Origin: Halopelagius inordinatus | GTDB taxonomy: Archaea; Halobacteriota; Halobacteria; Halobacteriales; Haloferacaceae | Assembly (NCBI RefSeq): GCF_900113245.1 | Contig: NZ_FOOQ01000002.1 | Location: forward strand, 496,001-560,000 | Direction: 5' to 3' | Length of the DNA: 64,000 nucleotides | Shown: positions 8,163-17,654 of the stretch, in pieces | Layout of the letters: every line of letters begins with the position of its first letter | Position numbering within the stretch: position 1 is the first letter of the stretch | Position numbers and translations under genes: made by a program | Notes under the pieces: generated by a model | Databases searched by the model: none | What the model was told of the DNA's origin: nothing | What the model saw: the letters and a program-made list of their open reading frames with translations, nothing else

Positions 8163-9257
8163 ATGGAGAGGCCTCGGGAACCCGTGCTCGTGATGCTTTT
8201 CGGCCTTATATTCGCCGCCGTTATCAGTATCGAAATCCTCGTCGTCTCTCTCGGGCCGTACCCGATGTCTCCCGAGTTCGTCATCGGACTCGCGACGGGG
8301 ATACCGGCCGCCCTCGGATTGCTCGTCGGCGGGTACGAACTCTCTCGACGCCCGTTTTCGCCCGAGCGACAGGACCGAGTTCTGAAGTGGTGTCTCGGCG
8401 GAACCGTCGTCTTCGTCGCCGTCAACGTCGGCATGATGCTCGCGATTCCCCCGGCCACCCCGTTCGAGATGGTCGGATGGTTGCGGTGGGCCGCCAGTCT
8501 CGGCGGCGGTACCGGGTTTCTCATCGGGTTCTACGAGGCGAAGGCGATTCACCGAGAGGCGGTCGCCCAACGGTCCGCCGTCCGTGCCGAGGAACTCGAA
8601 CACCGACGAGAACTGCTCGACTACCTCAACGCGTTGCTTCGCCACGAGGTTTTGAACACCGCGAACGTCATCGAGGGGTACGCGGAACTGCTCGAAGACA
8701 CCTCCGAGGAGGGAACGCCGACGAGGAAGTACGCGGGCATCATCGGTCGGCAGACCACGGACCTCACGAGAGTCACGAAGGACGTGCGGATACTGCTTCG
8801 GACCGTCGAAGAGGAACCGATCCTGCATCGGACGAATCTCAGCGAGGTGCTGAACGACGAACTCGTCAAGATAACCGACCGCTACGAGGGCGTCGAGACC
8901 GACGTGACCGTTCCCGAGGCCGAGGAGACGTACGTTCGCGCGGACGACCTACTTCGACGGATATTCTCGAACCTGCTTTCGAACGCCGTAGAGCACAACG
9001 ACGCTCCGACGCCGCGCGTTTCCGTGACGGTATCGACGACGGAGGAGACGGTAGTCGTCCGCGTCGCGGACAACGGCCCCGGCATCCCGGAGGCGGAACG
9101 CGACGGACTCTTCGACACGACGACGGGCGGCCGAGACCACGGAATCGGTCTGACCATCATCGGGCGGTTGGCGGAACGCTACGAGGGGAGCGTCGAACTC
9201 ACCGAAACCGGGCCCGACGGAAGCGTGTTCAGCGTCGAACTCCCGCGGGCGGAGTAG
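8163..9257 (+). CDS. Membrane histidine kinase
   Basis: A 364-residue sensor kinase. Four hydrophobic segments lie in residues 8-125. The dimerisation and phosphoacceptor box is LLRHEVLNTANVIEGYAELL, with phosphoacceptor H161. It is followed by an N-box FSNLLSNAVEHND, a G1 box DNGPGIPEAE and a G2 box HGIGLTIIG. No PAS or receiver domain is present, so sensing is probably through the membrane part. No response regulator lies next to it. The upstream 60 nt are AT-rich with several TATA-like motifs. Confidence 0.88.
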   Translation: MERPREPVLVMLFGLIFAAVISIEILVVSLGPYPMSPEFVIGLATGIPAALGLLVGGYELSRRPFSPERQDRVLKWCLGGTVVFVAVNVGMMLAIPPATPFEMVGWLRWAASLGGGTGFLIGFYEAKAIHREAVAQRSAVRAEELEHRRELLDYLNALLRHEVLNTANVIEGYAELLEDTSEEGTPTRKYAGIIGRQTTDLTRVTKDVRILLRTVEEEPILHRTNLSEVLNDELVKITDRYEGVETDVTVPEAEETYVRADDLLRRIFSNLLSNAVEHNDAPTPRVSVTVSTTEETVVVRVADNGPGIPEAERDGLFDTTTGGRDHGIGLTIIGRLAERYEGSVELTETGPDGSVFSVELPRAE

Positions 9258-9372
9258 CGGTCGCCGACGGATTCGACCCAGACATTTGTTTGTTCCGCGC
9301 GCACGCACGACGACGCCCGCGCGGTCGTGAGACCGAAGCGCACACGGCGGTCACGCCCGAACGGTGACTACG

Positions 9373-10113
9373 ATGAAACGCGACGCGCCCCCATTCGAGA
9401 ACGGCGACGAGGTGACTCTCTCGACGGGACAGACGGTCGAACTCCCCGCGTACACGCGTGCGACGATGTCCGGCGTCGTCCTCCCGGCGTCCCGGACGCG
9501 GGTCGCGGACCTCCTGCCGCCCGGACTCTCCCCGGTGCGTGCGGGGTTCGGCACCGGCGCGGTCGGGTTTCTGAGCGTCGAATACCACGACATCGGCCGC
9601 GGCGCTCTCGACCCGTACGACGAGTTCGCCGTCATCCTCGCCGCGAGGCCCGACTCCCGCACCGGCGTCGCGTCTCTCTCCGTGCCGACGGGAATCGAGG
9701 GATACGTCTGGTACATGCCGGTCACGACCGAACCGGCCCGCGCCTTCGGCGACGAGATATGGGGCTACCCGAAGGTGGTCGCCGAGGTAGAGATAACGGA
9801 GGAAGACGGACACCGGCGCACGACGGTTACGGCGGACGGCGAACGAGTCGTCACGATGGCGGTGGAGAAACCGCCGACCGTGACGCGAGAGGAGACGATA
9901 ACCGCCTACACGGAGATGGACGGCTCACTCCTCGGAACTCGGGGCGACCTGTCGGGAGAGATGGGCGCGTGGCCCTTCAGTCGCCGGTTCGCCTACTCTC
10001 TGGGAGACCACCCGAAAGCCGAGACGCTTCGGGGACTCGAACTCGGCGACCGAGCGTTCGGCCGGTTTTACGCCGACGGCGAGGTGGTGTTCGGGGCCGG
10101 GAACGCGGTGTAA
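9373..10113 (+). CDS. Acetoacetate decarboxylase-family protein
   Basis: A 246-residue member of the ADC superfamily. The signature EIWGYPKVVAEVEI is present, as are the lipophilic N-terminal block SGVVLPASRTRVADLLPPGL and VGFLSVEYHDIG. True acetoacetate decarboxylases use a Schiff-base lysine; K in GYPKV may not be that residue, so substrate and even decarboxylase activity are uncertain. A GTG three codons upstream (9364) is an alternative start. Flanked by a histidine kinase and tRNA-Gly, with no operon partners. Confidence 0.75.
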   Translation: MKRDAPPFENGDEVTLSTGQTVELPAYTRATMSGVVLPASRTRVADLLPPGLSPVRAGFGTGAVGFLSVEYHDIGRGALDPYDEFAVILAARPDSRTGVASLSVPTGIEGYVWYMPVTTEPARAFGDEIWGYPKVVAEVEITEEDGHRRTTVTADGERVVTMAVEKPPTVTREETITAYTEMDGSLLGTRGDLSGEMGAWPFSRRFAYSLGDHPKAETLRGLELGDRAFGRFYADGEVVFGAGNAV

Positions 10114-10171
10114 CGAACGTGAGTCGAGACGGGACCGTACCTATCGCTCGACGGTGTTGGTTCGAGAGAAG

Positions 10172-10242
10172 TGCGCTGGCTGGGATTTGAACCCAGGTTG
10201 TGACCATGGCAAGGTCACGTGATACCACTACACTACCAGCGC
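10172..10242 (-). tRNA. tRNA-Gly(GCC)
   Basis: A 71-nt cloverleaf read on the minus strand. The acceptor stem is GCGCTGG/CCAGCGC with discriminator A. The anticodon arm GTGACC-TTGCCAT-GGTCAC places GCC in the loop. The T arm contains GGTTCAAATCC. CCA is not encoded. No intron. Confidence 0.96.
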
Positions 10243-10259
10243 GTGTGTGGTCTGCGTCT

Positions 10260-10292
10260 GCATTAATCGGTAATGCCGGGTTCATAAATAAG
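10260..10292 (-). promoter_or_regulatory. tRNA-Gly promoter with inverted repeat
   Basis: A TATA-like box (CTTATTTATG on the minus strand, 10283-10292) lies about 40 nt upstream of the tRNA. Between it and the tRNA is a perfect 6-5-6 inverted repeat, GCATTA-ATCGG-TAATGC (10260-10276), at about the expected transcription start. Confidence 0.5.
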
Positions 10293-10474
10293 ACTTGCGA
10301 ATCGGGGCGAAAATCGGCCGATAACGTGGGTGTTCGTCCCGTGGTTCATCCACACACGAAAGTCCCGGCGACGGGGGTGTGAAGCCCTCACAGCCCGAAG
10401 CGCGAGTCGCTAGGCTTTTAATCACGCTTCAGGTAGTGGGAGTACAGTCTAGACGTGACGATGAAGGGCCCGGT

Positions 10475-11311
10475 ATGACACTCAGCGTACTCGTGCCGTC
10501 CTCCCTCGTCCGGGAAGCCGAAGACAAACGCGAGGCAACTCGCAAAATCGGCTACGTCGCCCGCGCGGCGACGGTGTTCCGGGCAGACCGGCTCGTCGTC
10601 TTCCCCGACGGGGAAGGCGAACGGCGCTGGGGAGGCGGGTTCGTCGAAACCGTGCTTCGGTACGCCGCCACGCCGCCGTACCTCCGAAAGGAGGTGTGGG
10701 GGCGGCGCGAGGAACTGGAGTACGTCGGTGTCTTACCACCCCTGCGCGTCCCGTCTACGACCGGCTCCGAATCAGACGATTCGGGGTCGTTACAACAGGG
10801 AATCGTGACCGAGGTCGGACCTGACGGTCGCGTTCGGGTCAATTGCGGAATGCAACACCCGGTCTCCCTCTACACCCCATCGGATATGGAGGTGCGAGAG
10901 GGGGAGCGCGTCGCCATCAGGATCTCTTCGCGAGAACCGGTCCGTGCGCGGATCGTCGACGAACCCCTCCCGGGTTTCGACGTGTCCCGCGCGGGCCTCG
11001 AAGAAGCGCTCGACCGCCCCGACGCAGGTGTCGCCATCGCGACGTCGCGCTTCGGGGAACCGTTGACGGTCGGAAGACTGGCGGACCTCTCGCCCCGCAT
11101 CGAGCGGGCGGGAGCGACCGTCGTCTTCGGGTCGCCCGGGCGAGGGCTTCCGGAAATCCTCGGCATCGACGCCGAGGAGGTGTCAGTCGAACCCTCCGAC
11201 GGTCCGGGGTTCGACCTCTGGCTCAATACGATTCCGCGACAGGGCAGCGAGGTGGTGCGAACCGAAGAAGCGATGTTCGCGTCCCTCTCCCCCCTGACTC
11301 TCACGGAGTGA
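10475..11311 (+). CDS. SPOUT-family RNA methyltransferase
   Basis: A 278-residue putative RNA (uridine-N3) methyltransferase of the archaeal/eukaryotic SPOUT1-like family. The N-terminal part carries RKIGYVARAATVFRADRLVV and the block ATPPYLRKEVWG. An inserted OB-like segment (GIVTEVGPDGRVRVNCG) follows. The C-terminal knot region contains VVFGSPGRGLPEIL and ends WLNTIPRQGSEVVRTEEA. It is the first gene of the ribosomal cluster, 4 nt from uL3, so it is probably co-transcribed and may modify rRNA. ATG 10475 is used; the upstream in-frame residues are not family-like. A TATA-like TTTTAATC lies at about 10414. Confidence 0.85.
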   Translation: MTLSVLVPSSLVREAEDKREATRKIGYVARAATVFRADRLVVFPDGEGERRWGGGFVETVLRYAATPPYLRKEVWGRREELEYVGVLPPLRVPSTTGSESDDSGSLQQGIVTEVGPDGRVRVNCGMQHPVSLYTPSDMEVREGERVAIRISSREPVRARIVDEPLPGFDVSRAGLEEALDRPDAGVAIATSRFGEPLTVGRLADLSPRIERAGATVVFGSPGRGLPEILGIDAEEVSVEPSDGPGFDLWLNTIPRQGSEVVRTEEAMFASLSPLTLTE

Positions 11312-11315
11312 AAAC

Positions 11316-12332
11316 ATGCCACAACCAAGCAGACCACGAAAGGGTTCGATGGGCTACAGCCCGCGCAAGCGTGTGGATTCCGAAATCCCGCGCATCCGCT
11401 CGTGGCCCGACGACGACGGGTCGCCGGGTCTCCAGGGCTTCGCCGGCTACAAAGCTGGAATGACCCAAGTGATGATGGTCAACGACCAGTCCGACTCCCC
11501 CCGCGAAGGGATGGAGGAGGCTGTTCCGGTGACCGTCGTCGAGACCCCACCCATGCGCGCGGTGGCCCTTCGAGCCTACAAGCAGACGGCGTACGGAACG
11601 CAACCGGTGACCGAAGTCTGGGCGTCCGAGTTCGACGACGAACTCGACCGCGTCCTCGACCTCCCGAACGAGGACAGCTTCGAGGACGACGCAGAGGAAC
11701 TCCGCTCTCTCTTCGACGAGGGCGAAGTCGACGACCTGCGTCTCATCGCTCACACGGTCCCCGGTTCAATGAAGAACATCCCCAAGAAGAAGCCCGACGT
11801 CATGGAGAACCGCATCGGCGGTGGCTCCCTGCAGGAACGGCTGGACTTCGGTCTCGACCTCCTCGAAGAGGGCGGCGAGCACGCGATGTCCGACGTGTTC
11901 CGCGCAGGCGAGTATCTCGACGTCGCGGGCGTCACGAAGGGGAAAGGTACCCAAGGCCCCGTCAAGCGGTGGGGCGTCCAAAAGCGGAAGGGCAAACACG
12001 CACGTCAGGGATGGCGGCGCCGAATCGGTAACCTCGGTCCGTGGAACCCCTCGCGTGTTCGCTCGACGGTCCCCCAGCAGGGACAGACCGGCTACCACCA
12101 GCGGACGGAACTCAACAAGCGCCTCATCGACATCGGTGAGGGCGACGAGGCGTCCGTAGACGGCGGTTTCGTCAACTACGGCGAAATCGACGGCTCGTAC
12201 GCGCTCGTGAAGGGTTCGCTGCCGGGCCCGAACAAGCGCCTCCTGCGCTTCCGCCCGGCCGTCCGACCGAACGACCAACCGCGCCTCGACCCCGAGGTGC
12301 GCTACGTCTCTACGGCATCGAACCAGGGATAA
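11316..12332 (+). CDS. rpl3: Ribosomal protein uL3
   Basis: A 338-residue large-subunit protein of archaeal length. Visible family blocks are RPRKGSMGYSPRKR near the N-terminus, LQGFAGYKAGMTQVMM, and the peptidyl-transferase-proximal region KGKGTQGPVKRWGVQKRKGKH followed by GNLGPWNPSRVR. It starts 4 nt after the methyltransferase stop and is followed after 3 nt by uL4, the usual archaeal order. Confidence 0.97.
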   Translation: MPQPSRPRKGSMGYSPRKRVDSEIPRIRSWPDDDGSPGLQGFAGYKAGMTQVMMVNDQSDSPREGMEEAVPVTVVETPPMRAVALRAYKQTAYGTQPVTEVWASEFDDELDRVLDLPNEDSFEDDAEELRSLFDEGEVDDLRLIAHTVPGSMKNIPKKKPDVMENRIGGGSLQERLDFGLDLLEEGGEHAMSDVFRAGEYLDVAGVTKGKGTQGPVKRWGVQKRKGKHARQGWRRRIGNLGPWNPSRVRSTVPQQGQTGYHQRTELNKRLIDIGEGDEASVDGGFVNYGEIDGSYALVKGSLPGPNKRLLRFRPAVRPNDQPRLDPEVRYVSTASNQG

Positions 12333-12335
12333 CCA

Positions 12336-13082
12336 ATGAAGGCAACAATTCGCGACCTGAACGGCGAAGAGGCGGGCACGCTCGACCTGCCCGAGGTCTT
12401 CGAGACGCACTACCGTCCGGACCTCATCAAGCGTGCAGTCCTCGCCGCGCAGGCCAACCGAAAGCAGGCGTACGGCTCCGACCCCTACGCCGGGATGCGG
12501 ACTCCCGCAGAGTCCATGGGTAGCGGTCGCGGCATGTCCCACGACCCGCGCCAGAACGGCGTCGCCCGACGCGTCCCGCACGCAGTCTCCGGCCGCAAGG
12601 CGCACCCGCCGAAGGCCGAGAAAGAGCAGGGGAAGGACATCAACAAGAAAGAGCGCAAACTCGCCGTCCGGTCGGCACTCGCCGCCACGGCGGACCCCGA
12701 ACTCGTCGCAGAGCGAGGACACCGGTTCGACGACGGCGTCGAACTCCCCCTCGTCGTTTCCGACGAGTTCGAGGACCTCGTGAAGACGAAGGAGGTCGTC
12801 TCCTTCCTCGAATCCGTCGGCGTCTACGCGGACGTCGAACACTCCGAGGACAACAAGAAGATCAAGGCCGGACAGGGGAAGGCCCGCGGTCGCAAGTACA
12901 CGCGCCCGAAGTCTATCCTGTTCGTCACGAGCGAGGAACCGTCGAAGGCGGCGCGTAACCTCGCAGGCGTGGACGTCGCGACGGCCTCCGGGGTCGACGC
13001 GGAGGACCTCGCGCCCGGCACGCACGCCGGTCGCCTGACGGTCTTTACCGAGAGCGCCCTCGAGGAGGTGGCCGACCGATGA
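12336..13082 (+). CDS. rpl4: Ribosomal protein uL4
   Basis: A 248-residue archaeal uL4. The exit-tunnel loop region is visible as KQAYGSDPYAGMRTPAES then GRGMSHDPRQNGVARRVPH. The C-terminal domain reads KYTRPKSILFVTSEEPSKA and GVDVATASGVDAEDLAPG. The stop overlaps the uL23 start by 4 nt (ATGA at 13079), indicating translational coupling. Confidence 0.97.
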   Translation: MKATIRDLNGEEAGTLDLPEVFETHYRPDLIKRAVLAAQANRKQAYGSDPYAGMRTPAESMGSGRGMSHDPRQNGVARRVPHAVSGRKAHPPKAEKEQGKDINKKERKLAVRSALAATADPELVAERGHRFDDGVELPLVVSDEFEDLVKTKEVVSFLESVGVYADVEHSEDNKKIKAGQGKARGRKYTRPKSILFVTSEEPSKAARNLAGVDVATASGVDAEDLAPGTHAGRLTVFTESALEEVADR

Positions 13083-13330
13083 GCATCATCCGTCACCCCC
13101 TCGTCACCGAGAAGGCGATGAACGAGATGGACTTCGACAACAAGCTCCAGTTCATCGTCGATCTCGACGCGGCCAAGCCCGACATCGTCGAAGAGATCGA
13201 ATCGCGCTACGAGGTGTCCATCGAGAAGGTCAACACGCAGGTGACCCCGAAGGGCACGAAGAAGGCAACCGTCCGTCTGAGCGAGGACGACGACGCGCAG
13301 GAAGTCGCCTCTCGAATTGGGGTGTTCTAA
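13079..13330 (+). CDS. rpl23: Ribosomal protein uL23
   Basis: An 83-residue protein near the tunnel exit, where SRP docks. The family N-terminus SIIRHPLVTEKAMNEMD is followed by KLQFIVDLDAAKPDI and VEKVNTQVTPKGTKKATVRL-like strands. It overlaps uL4 by 4 nt and is separated from uL2 by 2 nt. Confidence 0.97.
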   Translation: MSIIRHPLVTEKAMNEMDFDNKLQFIVDLDAAKPDIVEEIESRYEVSIEKVNTQVTPKGTKKATVRLSEDDDAQEVASRIGVF

Positions 13331-13332
13331 CA

Positions 13333-14061
13333 ATGGGACGACGAATTCAGGGCCAACGTCGCGGACGCGGCACGCCCACGTTCCGGGCGCCGTCGCACCG
13401 CTACAAGGCCGAACTGTCGCACAAGAAGTCCGAACAGGAAGATACGATCTCCGGCGAGATCGTCGACATCGAACACGACCCCGCACGCAGCGCACCCGTC
13501 GCGGCGGTCGAGTTCGACGACGGCGACCAGCGTCTCGTCCTCGCACCCGAGGGCGTCGCGGTCGGCGACACGATCCAAGTCGGCGTCTCCGCGGAGATCA
13601 AACCCGGCAACACGCTCCCGTTGGCCGAGATTCCGGAAGGAGTCCCGGTCTGTAACGTCGAGAGCCAAGTCGGAGACGGCGGGAAGTTCGCCCGCGCCTC
13701 GGGCACGAGCGCGCAGCTTCTGACCCACGACCGCCGCGTCGCGGTCGTCAAGCTGCCCTCGGGCGAGGTCAAGCGGCTGAACCCCGAGTGCCGCGCTACC
13801 ATCGGCGTCGTCGCCGGCGGTGGCCGCACCGAAAAGCCGTTCGTCAAAGCAGGAAACAAACACCACAAGATGAAGGCGCGAGGCATCAAGTGGCCGCGGG
13901 TTCGCGGCGTCGCCATGAACGCGGTCGACCACCCGTTCGGTGGCGGTGGCCGCCAGCACCCCGGCCGCCCGAAGTCCGTCTCGCGCAACGCACCGCCCGG
14001 ACGCAAGGTCGGCGACATCGCCTCCAAGCGCACCGGTCGCGGCGGCAAAGGAGGCAACTAA
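13333..14061 (+). CDS. rpl2: Ribosomal protein uL2
   Basis: A 242-residue uL2. The conserved peptidyl-transferase region VRGVAMNAVDHPFGGGGRQH is intact, with the usual C-terminal basic tail GRKVGDIASKRTGRGG. The N-terminal MGRRIQGQRRGRG is the archaeal form. Two non-coding nucleotides separate it from uL23 and three from uS19. Confidence 0.97.
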   Translation: MGRRIQGQRRGRGTPTFRAPSHRYKAELSHKKSEQEDTISGEIVDIEHDPARSAPVAAVEFDDGDQRLVLAPEGVAVGDTIQVGVSAEIKPGNTLPLAEIPEGVPVCNVESQVGDGGKFARASGTSAQLLTHDRRVAVVKLPSGEVKRLNPECRATIGVVAGGGRTEKPFVKAGNKHHKMKARGIKWPRVRGVAMNAVDHPFGGGGRQHPGRPKSVSRNAPPGRKVGDIASKRTGRGGKGGN

Positions 14062-14064
14062 ACC

Positions 14065-14490
14065 ATGAGTTCGGAATACCGTACCGGCCGTGAAGGTGAG
14101 GAGTTCACCTACCGCGGCTACACGCTCGACGAGCTGCAGGAGATGGAGCTCGAAGAGGTAGTGGAACTGCTGCCCGCACGCACGCGGCGAACCATCAAGC
14201 GAGGGCTCTCGACCCAACACGAGAAGCTCCGTGCAGAAGCTCGCGAAGCGGACGCACAGGAGACGGCCGACTCGCCCCTCCGGACGCACCTCCGCGACAT
14301 GCCCATCCTGCCGTCGTTCGTCGACAAGACGTTCGCGGTCTACAACGGGCAGTCGTTCGAGCGCGTCCGCATCGAACCCGAGATGATCGGGCACTATCTG
14401 GGCGAGTTCCAGCTGACTCGTAACTCGGTCGAACACGGGCAGGCCGGTATCGGCGCGACCCGGTCCTCGAAGTTCGTACCGCTCAAATAA
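14065..14490 (+). CDS. rps19: Ribosomal protein uS19
   Basis: A 141-residue small-subunit head protein. The core is [20 protein letters not shown] then [19 protein letters not shown]. An acidic and helical N-terminal extension of roughly 70 residues ([20 protein letters not shown]) is the archaeal/eukaryotic type absent from bacterial S19. Followed by uL22 after 3 nt. Confidence 0.96.
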   Translation: MSSEYRTGREGEEFTYRGYTLDELQEMELEEVVELLPARTRRTIKRGLSTQHEKLRAEAREADAQETADSPLRTHLRDMPILPSFVDKTFAVYNGQSFERVRIEPEMIGHYLGEFQLTRNSVEHGQAGIGATRSSKFVPLK

Positions 14491-14493
14491 CCC

Positions 14494-14955
14494 ATGGGAA
14501 TCAACTACAGCGTCGAGGCCGACGCGGACACCACCTCCAAGGGGATGCTCCGCGACCGGCCCGTAAGCCTCAAGCACAGTAAGGCCATCTCGCGTGCCAT
14601 CAAGGGCATGACCGTCGAGGAGGCCGAGGAGTACCTCGAGGCCGTCATCGACGGCGACCGCTCCGTCCCGTTCAAACAGCACAACACCGGTGTCGGACAC
14701 CGCTCCGACATCGAGGGCTGGGACGCCGGGCGCTACCCCGAGAAGGCATCGAAGGCGTTTCTCGAACTCCTTCAGAACGTCGCCTCGAACGCCGACGAAC
14801 AGGGGTTCGACGGGCGTTCGATGGAGATCATGCACGTCGCGGCACACAAAGTGGGCGAACAGCAGGGCCGAAAGCCCCGCGCGTTCGGCCGTGCGGACCC
14901 GTTCAACACCACGCTCTGTGACGTCGAACTCATCGTCGAGGAGGTCGAAGAATAA
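14494..14955 (+). CDS. rpl22: Ribosomal protein uL22
   Basis: A 153-residue large-subunit protein lining the exit tunnel. Family blocks are SLKHSKAISRAIKGMTVEEA, the extended hairpin region VGHRSDIEGWDAGRYPEKAS and the C-terminal HVAAHKVGEQQGRKPRAFGR. Its stop overlaps the uS3 ATG at 14955 by 1 nt. Confidence 0.96.
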   Translation: MGINYSVEADADTTSKGMLRDRPVSLKHSKAISRAIKGMTVEEAEEYLEAVIDGDRSVPFKQHNTGVGHRSDIEGWDAGRYPEKASKAFLELLQNVASNADEQGFDGRSMEIMHVAAHKVGEQQGRKPRAFGRADPFNTTLCDVELIVEEVEE

Positions 14956-15893
14956 TGGCTGACGAACACCAGTTCATCGAAGACGGACTTCAGCGCTCGC
15001 AGATAGACGAGTTCTTCGCGGACGAACTCGGCCGCGCCGGCTACGGCGGCATGGAGGTCGCAAAGACCCCGATGGGGACGCAGATAGTCCTCAAAGCCGA
15101 GAAGCCGGGTATGGTCATCGGTAAGGGCGGAAAGAACATCCGCAAGGTGACCAAAGCGCTCGAGAACCGATTCAACCTCGACGACCCCCAGATCGACGTC
15201 CAAGAGGTCGACGAACCCGACCTCAACGCGCGAATCGTCGCCGACCGCCTCGCCAACGCGCTCGAACGCGGTTGGTACTTCCGTAAGGCGGGTCACACGA
15301 CCATCGACCGCATCATGGACGCCGGCGCACTCGGCGCCGAAATCGTCCTCGCGGGGAAGGTCACGGGCGCACGCTCGCGCGTCGAGAAGTTCAACCGCGG
15401 CTACATCAAGCACAACGGCGAACCCGCCCAGACCATCGTCGACGAGGGTCAGGGCGTCGCCGTGATGAAACTCGGCACCATCGGCGTGAACGTGAAGATC
15501 ATCCCGCCGGGAGCCAAACTGCCCGACGACTTCGAGATCGACGACGAGGCCGAGGTCGAACCCGTCGAGCAGGCCGCAGAGACCGAAGGCGTCGAGGACC
15601 TCCTCGAAGACGAACCCGAGGAAGTCCCCGATGTCGAACAGGAAGACGTCGAGGTTCCCGACGAGGACCCATCGGAGGTCATCGACGAGGAGATCGTCGA
15701 GGAAGTCGTCGAAGCCACCGACGAGGCTCCCGCCACCGAAGGCGAGGAGGAAGTCGAGGTCGACGAACCCGACGAGGAGGAACTCGACGAACTCGACGAA
15801 GACGTCGAAGAAGAGGCCGAGAACCTCGTTGCCGAGATGGAAGAGGCAGACGAGGGCGACGCCGACGCCGACGAAGAGGAAACGGAGGAGTAA
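14955..15893 (+). CDS. rps3: Ribosomal protein uS3 with long acidic tail
   Basis: A 312-residue uS3. The KH domain is clear (KPGMVIGKGGKNIRKVTKAL), followed by the S3 C-terminal domain ending in IIPPGAKLPDDFEI. About 110 further residues are almost entirely Glu, Asp, Val and Pro, roughly doubling the acidity of the protein. Such tails occur in haloarchaeal S3 and probably reflect salt adaptation. Followed by uL29 after 3 nt. Confidence 0.96.
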   Translation: MADEHQFIEDGLQRSQIDEFFADELGRAGYGGMEVAKTPMGTQIVLKAEKPGMVIGKGGKNIRKVTKALENRFNLDDPQIDVQEVDEPDLNARIVADRLANALERGWYFRKAGHTTIDRIMDAGALGAEIVLAGKVTGARSRVEKFNRGYIKHNGEPAQTIVDEGQGVAVMKLGTIGVNVKIIPPGAKLPDDFEIDDEAEVEPVEQAAETEGVEDLLEDEPEEVPDVEQEDVEVPDEDPSEVIDEEIVEEVVEATDEAPATEGEEEVEVDEPDEEELDELDEDVEEEAENLVAEMEEADEGDADADEEETEE

Positions 15894-15896
15894 TCC

Positions 15897-16112
15897 ATGG
15901 CGATACTCTACCCTGAAGAGATCCGAGACATGACTCCCGCCGAACGGGAGGCGGAAGTCGAGGACCTCGAAACCGAACTGCTGAACACGAAGGCCGTGCA
16001 GGCGGCCGGCGGCGCGCCGGAGAACCCCGGTCGCGTCAGCGAACTGAAGTCGACTATCGCGCGCATCAAGACGATTCAGCGCGAAGAAGGCGACTTCGAC
16101 GAAGAAAACTAG
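15897..16112 (+). CDS. rpl29: Ribosomal protein uL29
   Basis: A 71-residue two-helix protein at the tunnel exit. Recognised by the N-terminus [20 protein letters not shown] and the second helix [20 protein letters not shown]. Forty-four non-coding nucleotides separate it from rnp1, the widest gap inside this operon. Confidence 0.95.
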   Translation: MAILYPEEIRDMTPAEREAEVEDLETELLNTKAVQAAGGAPENPGRVSELKSTIARIKTIQREEGDFDEEN

Positions 16113-16156
16113 TCGGGCCGCCTGCGTCTGGCGACTCCGACGAGGAATATCGAACG

Positions 16157-16573
16157 ATGGCACTGACACCCGAAACCCTCACGCGACACGAACTCAACGG
16201 CCTCCGCGTGGAGGTCGTGGACGCCGCGAACCCCGACTTGGTCGGGATAGCGGGGCGTATCGTCGTCGAGACGATGCGTACGCTGCACGTCGATACGGGG
16301 AGTCGGGTCAGTCAAGTGCCGAAGCAGGGAACGACTCTGCGGTTCGAGATTCCGTCGACAGACCCCGATACGGGGTCCGTGCATACAGATGAAGCCGCCG
16401 ACGTCGAGAAGGCGTCGGGGACCGCGTCCAAACTTCCCTCGGAAACTGCCGGCTCATTCGCCGGTCAGTCTGACGGTTGCCAGGGCGCGGCCTACGTTAC
16501 GGTGGATGGCGCACGTCTGCTCTCACGACCCGCCTTGCGAACAGAGAAGGCAGGTGACTCAACATGGCGATAG
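16157..16573 (+). CDS. rnp1: RNase P protein component 1 (Rpp29/Pop4)
   Basis: A 138-residue RNase P subunit homologous to eukaryotic Pop4/Rpp29, which helps the RNase P RNA process tRNA 5' ends. The Sm-like core is seen in [37 protein letters not shown] and [11 protein letters not shown]. After a low-complexity insertion the terminal strand [19 protein letters not shown] is present. It overlaps the uS17 start by 10 nt. Its place between uL29 and uS17 is conserved in archaea. Confidence 0.93.
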   Translation: MALTPETLTRHELNGLRVEVVDAANPDLVGIAGRIVVETMRTLHVDTGSRVSQVPKQGTTLRFEIPSTDPDTGSVHTDEAADVEKASGTASKLPSETAGSFAGQSDGCQGAAYVTVDGARLLSRPALRTEKAGDSTWR

Positions 16574-16890
16574 GACTGAACGTAGAAGAACCGGAGGAGG
16601 CTTGCTCCGACGAGAACTGTCCGTTCCACGGGACGCTTTCCGTGCGAGGACAGACGCTCGAGGGTACGGTCGCCTCCACAGATATGGAGAAAACCGTCGT
16701 TGTGGAACGCGAATACGACGTTCGCGTCCCCAAGTACGACCGCTACATGAAGCGGCGTAGTCGCATCCCCGCCCACGCACCGCCGTGCGTGGACCTTGCG
16801 GAGGGCGACACGGTGCGCATCGCAGAAACCCGACCGCTTTCGAAGACCAAGGCTCACGTCGTGGTCGAAGTCGTCGGAGGTGACGACTGA
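16564..16890 (+). CDS. rps17: Ribosomal protein uS17
   Basis: A 108-residue OB-fold 16S rRNA-binding protein. The archaeal signature [20 protein letters not shown] is followed by [20 protein letters not shown] and [18 protein letters not shown]. The start overlaps rnp1 by 10 nt and the stop overlaps uL14 by 1 nt. Confidence 0.96.
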   Translation: MAIGLNVEEPEEACSDENCPFHGTLSVRGQTLEGTVASTDMEKTVVVEREYDVRVPKYDRYMKRRSRIPAHAPPCVDLAEGDTVRIAETRPLSKTKAHVVVEVVGGDD

Positions 16891-17288
16891 TGGAAGCACT
16901 GAAGGCAGACGTCACGAAGGGCGTCGGCCGAGGTTCGCTCATCAACTGCGCCGACAACACCGGCGCGCGCGAACTGAAGGTCATAAGCGTGGCCGGCTAC
17001 TCGGGAACGAAGAATCGACAGCCCAAAGCGGGCATCGGTAACAAGGTCACCGTCTCGGTGACCAAGGGGACGCCGGAGATGCGTCGCCAAGTGCTCGAAG
17101 CCGTCATCATTCGCCAGCGGAAATCCATCCGCCGGCCCGACGGCACGCGCGTGAAGTTCGAGGACAACGCCGCCGTCATCATCGACGAGATGGAGGAGCC
17201 TCGCGGGACCGAGATCAAAGGCCCCATCGCGCGCGAAGTTGCCGAGCGCTTCGGAAGCATCGCGTCCACAGCGACGATGATCGTATAG
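16890..17288 (+). CDS. rpl14: Ribosomal protein uL14
   Basis: A 132-residue protein at the subunit interface. Family blocks are [20 protein letters not shown], the basic stretch [19 protein letters not shown] and the C-terminal [20 protein letters not shown]. Three nucleotides separate it from uL24. Confidence 0.97.
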   Translation: MEALKADVTKGVGRGSLINCADNTGARELKVISVAGYSGTKNRQPKAGIGNKVTVSVTKGTPEMRRQVLEAVIIRQRKSIRRPDGTRVKFEDNAAVIIDEMEEPRGTEIKGPIAREVAERFGSIASTATMIV

Positions 17289-17291
17289 ACA

Positions 17292-17654
17292 ATGACGACA
17301 CAACCAAACAAACAGCGAAAACAGACGCAGAACGCGCCTCTGCACGAACGGCAAAAGCAGGTCCGCGCGACGCTGTCCGGCGACCTCAGAGACGAGTACG
17401 GACAGCGAAGCGTCCGCGTCAACGTCGGCGACACGGTGGAAGTGCTCCGCGGCGACCACGCCGGAACGGAAGCCGAAGTCGTCTCCGTCGACCTCAAAGA
17501 CGCGGTCGTTCACGTCGAAGACGTGACCGTCGCGAAGGCCGACGGCGAGGAAACGCCTCGCCCGCTCGATTCGAGCAACCTTCGCGTCGTCGAACTGGAC
17601 CTCGAAGACGAACTCCGCGAGGCGCGTCTCGAAGAAGGAGAGGATAACGAATGA
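17292..17654 (+). CDS. rpl24: Ribosomal protein uL24
   Basis: A 120-residue KOW-domain protein. It shows [20 protein letters not shown], the KOW motif region [20 protein letters not shown] and [20 protein letters not shown]. Its stop overlaps the eS4 ATG by 4 nt. Confidence 0.96.
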   Translation: MTTQPNKQRKQTQNAPLHERQKQVRATLSGDLRDEYGQRSVRVNVGDTVEVLRGDHAGTEAEVVSVDLKDAVVHVEDVTVAKADGEETPRPLDSSNLRVVELDLEDELREARLEEGEDNE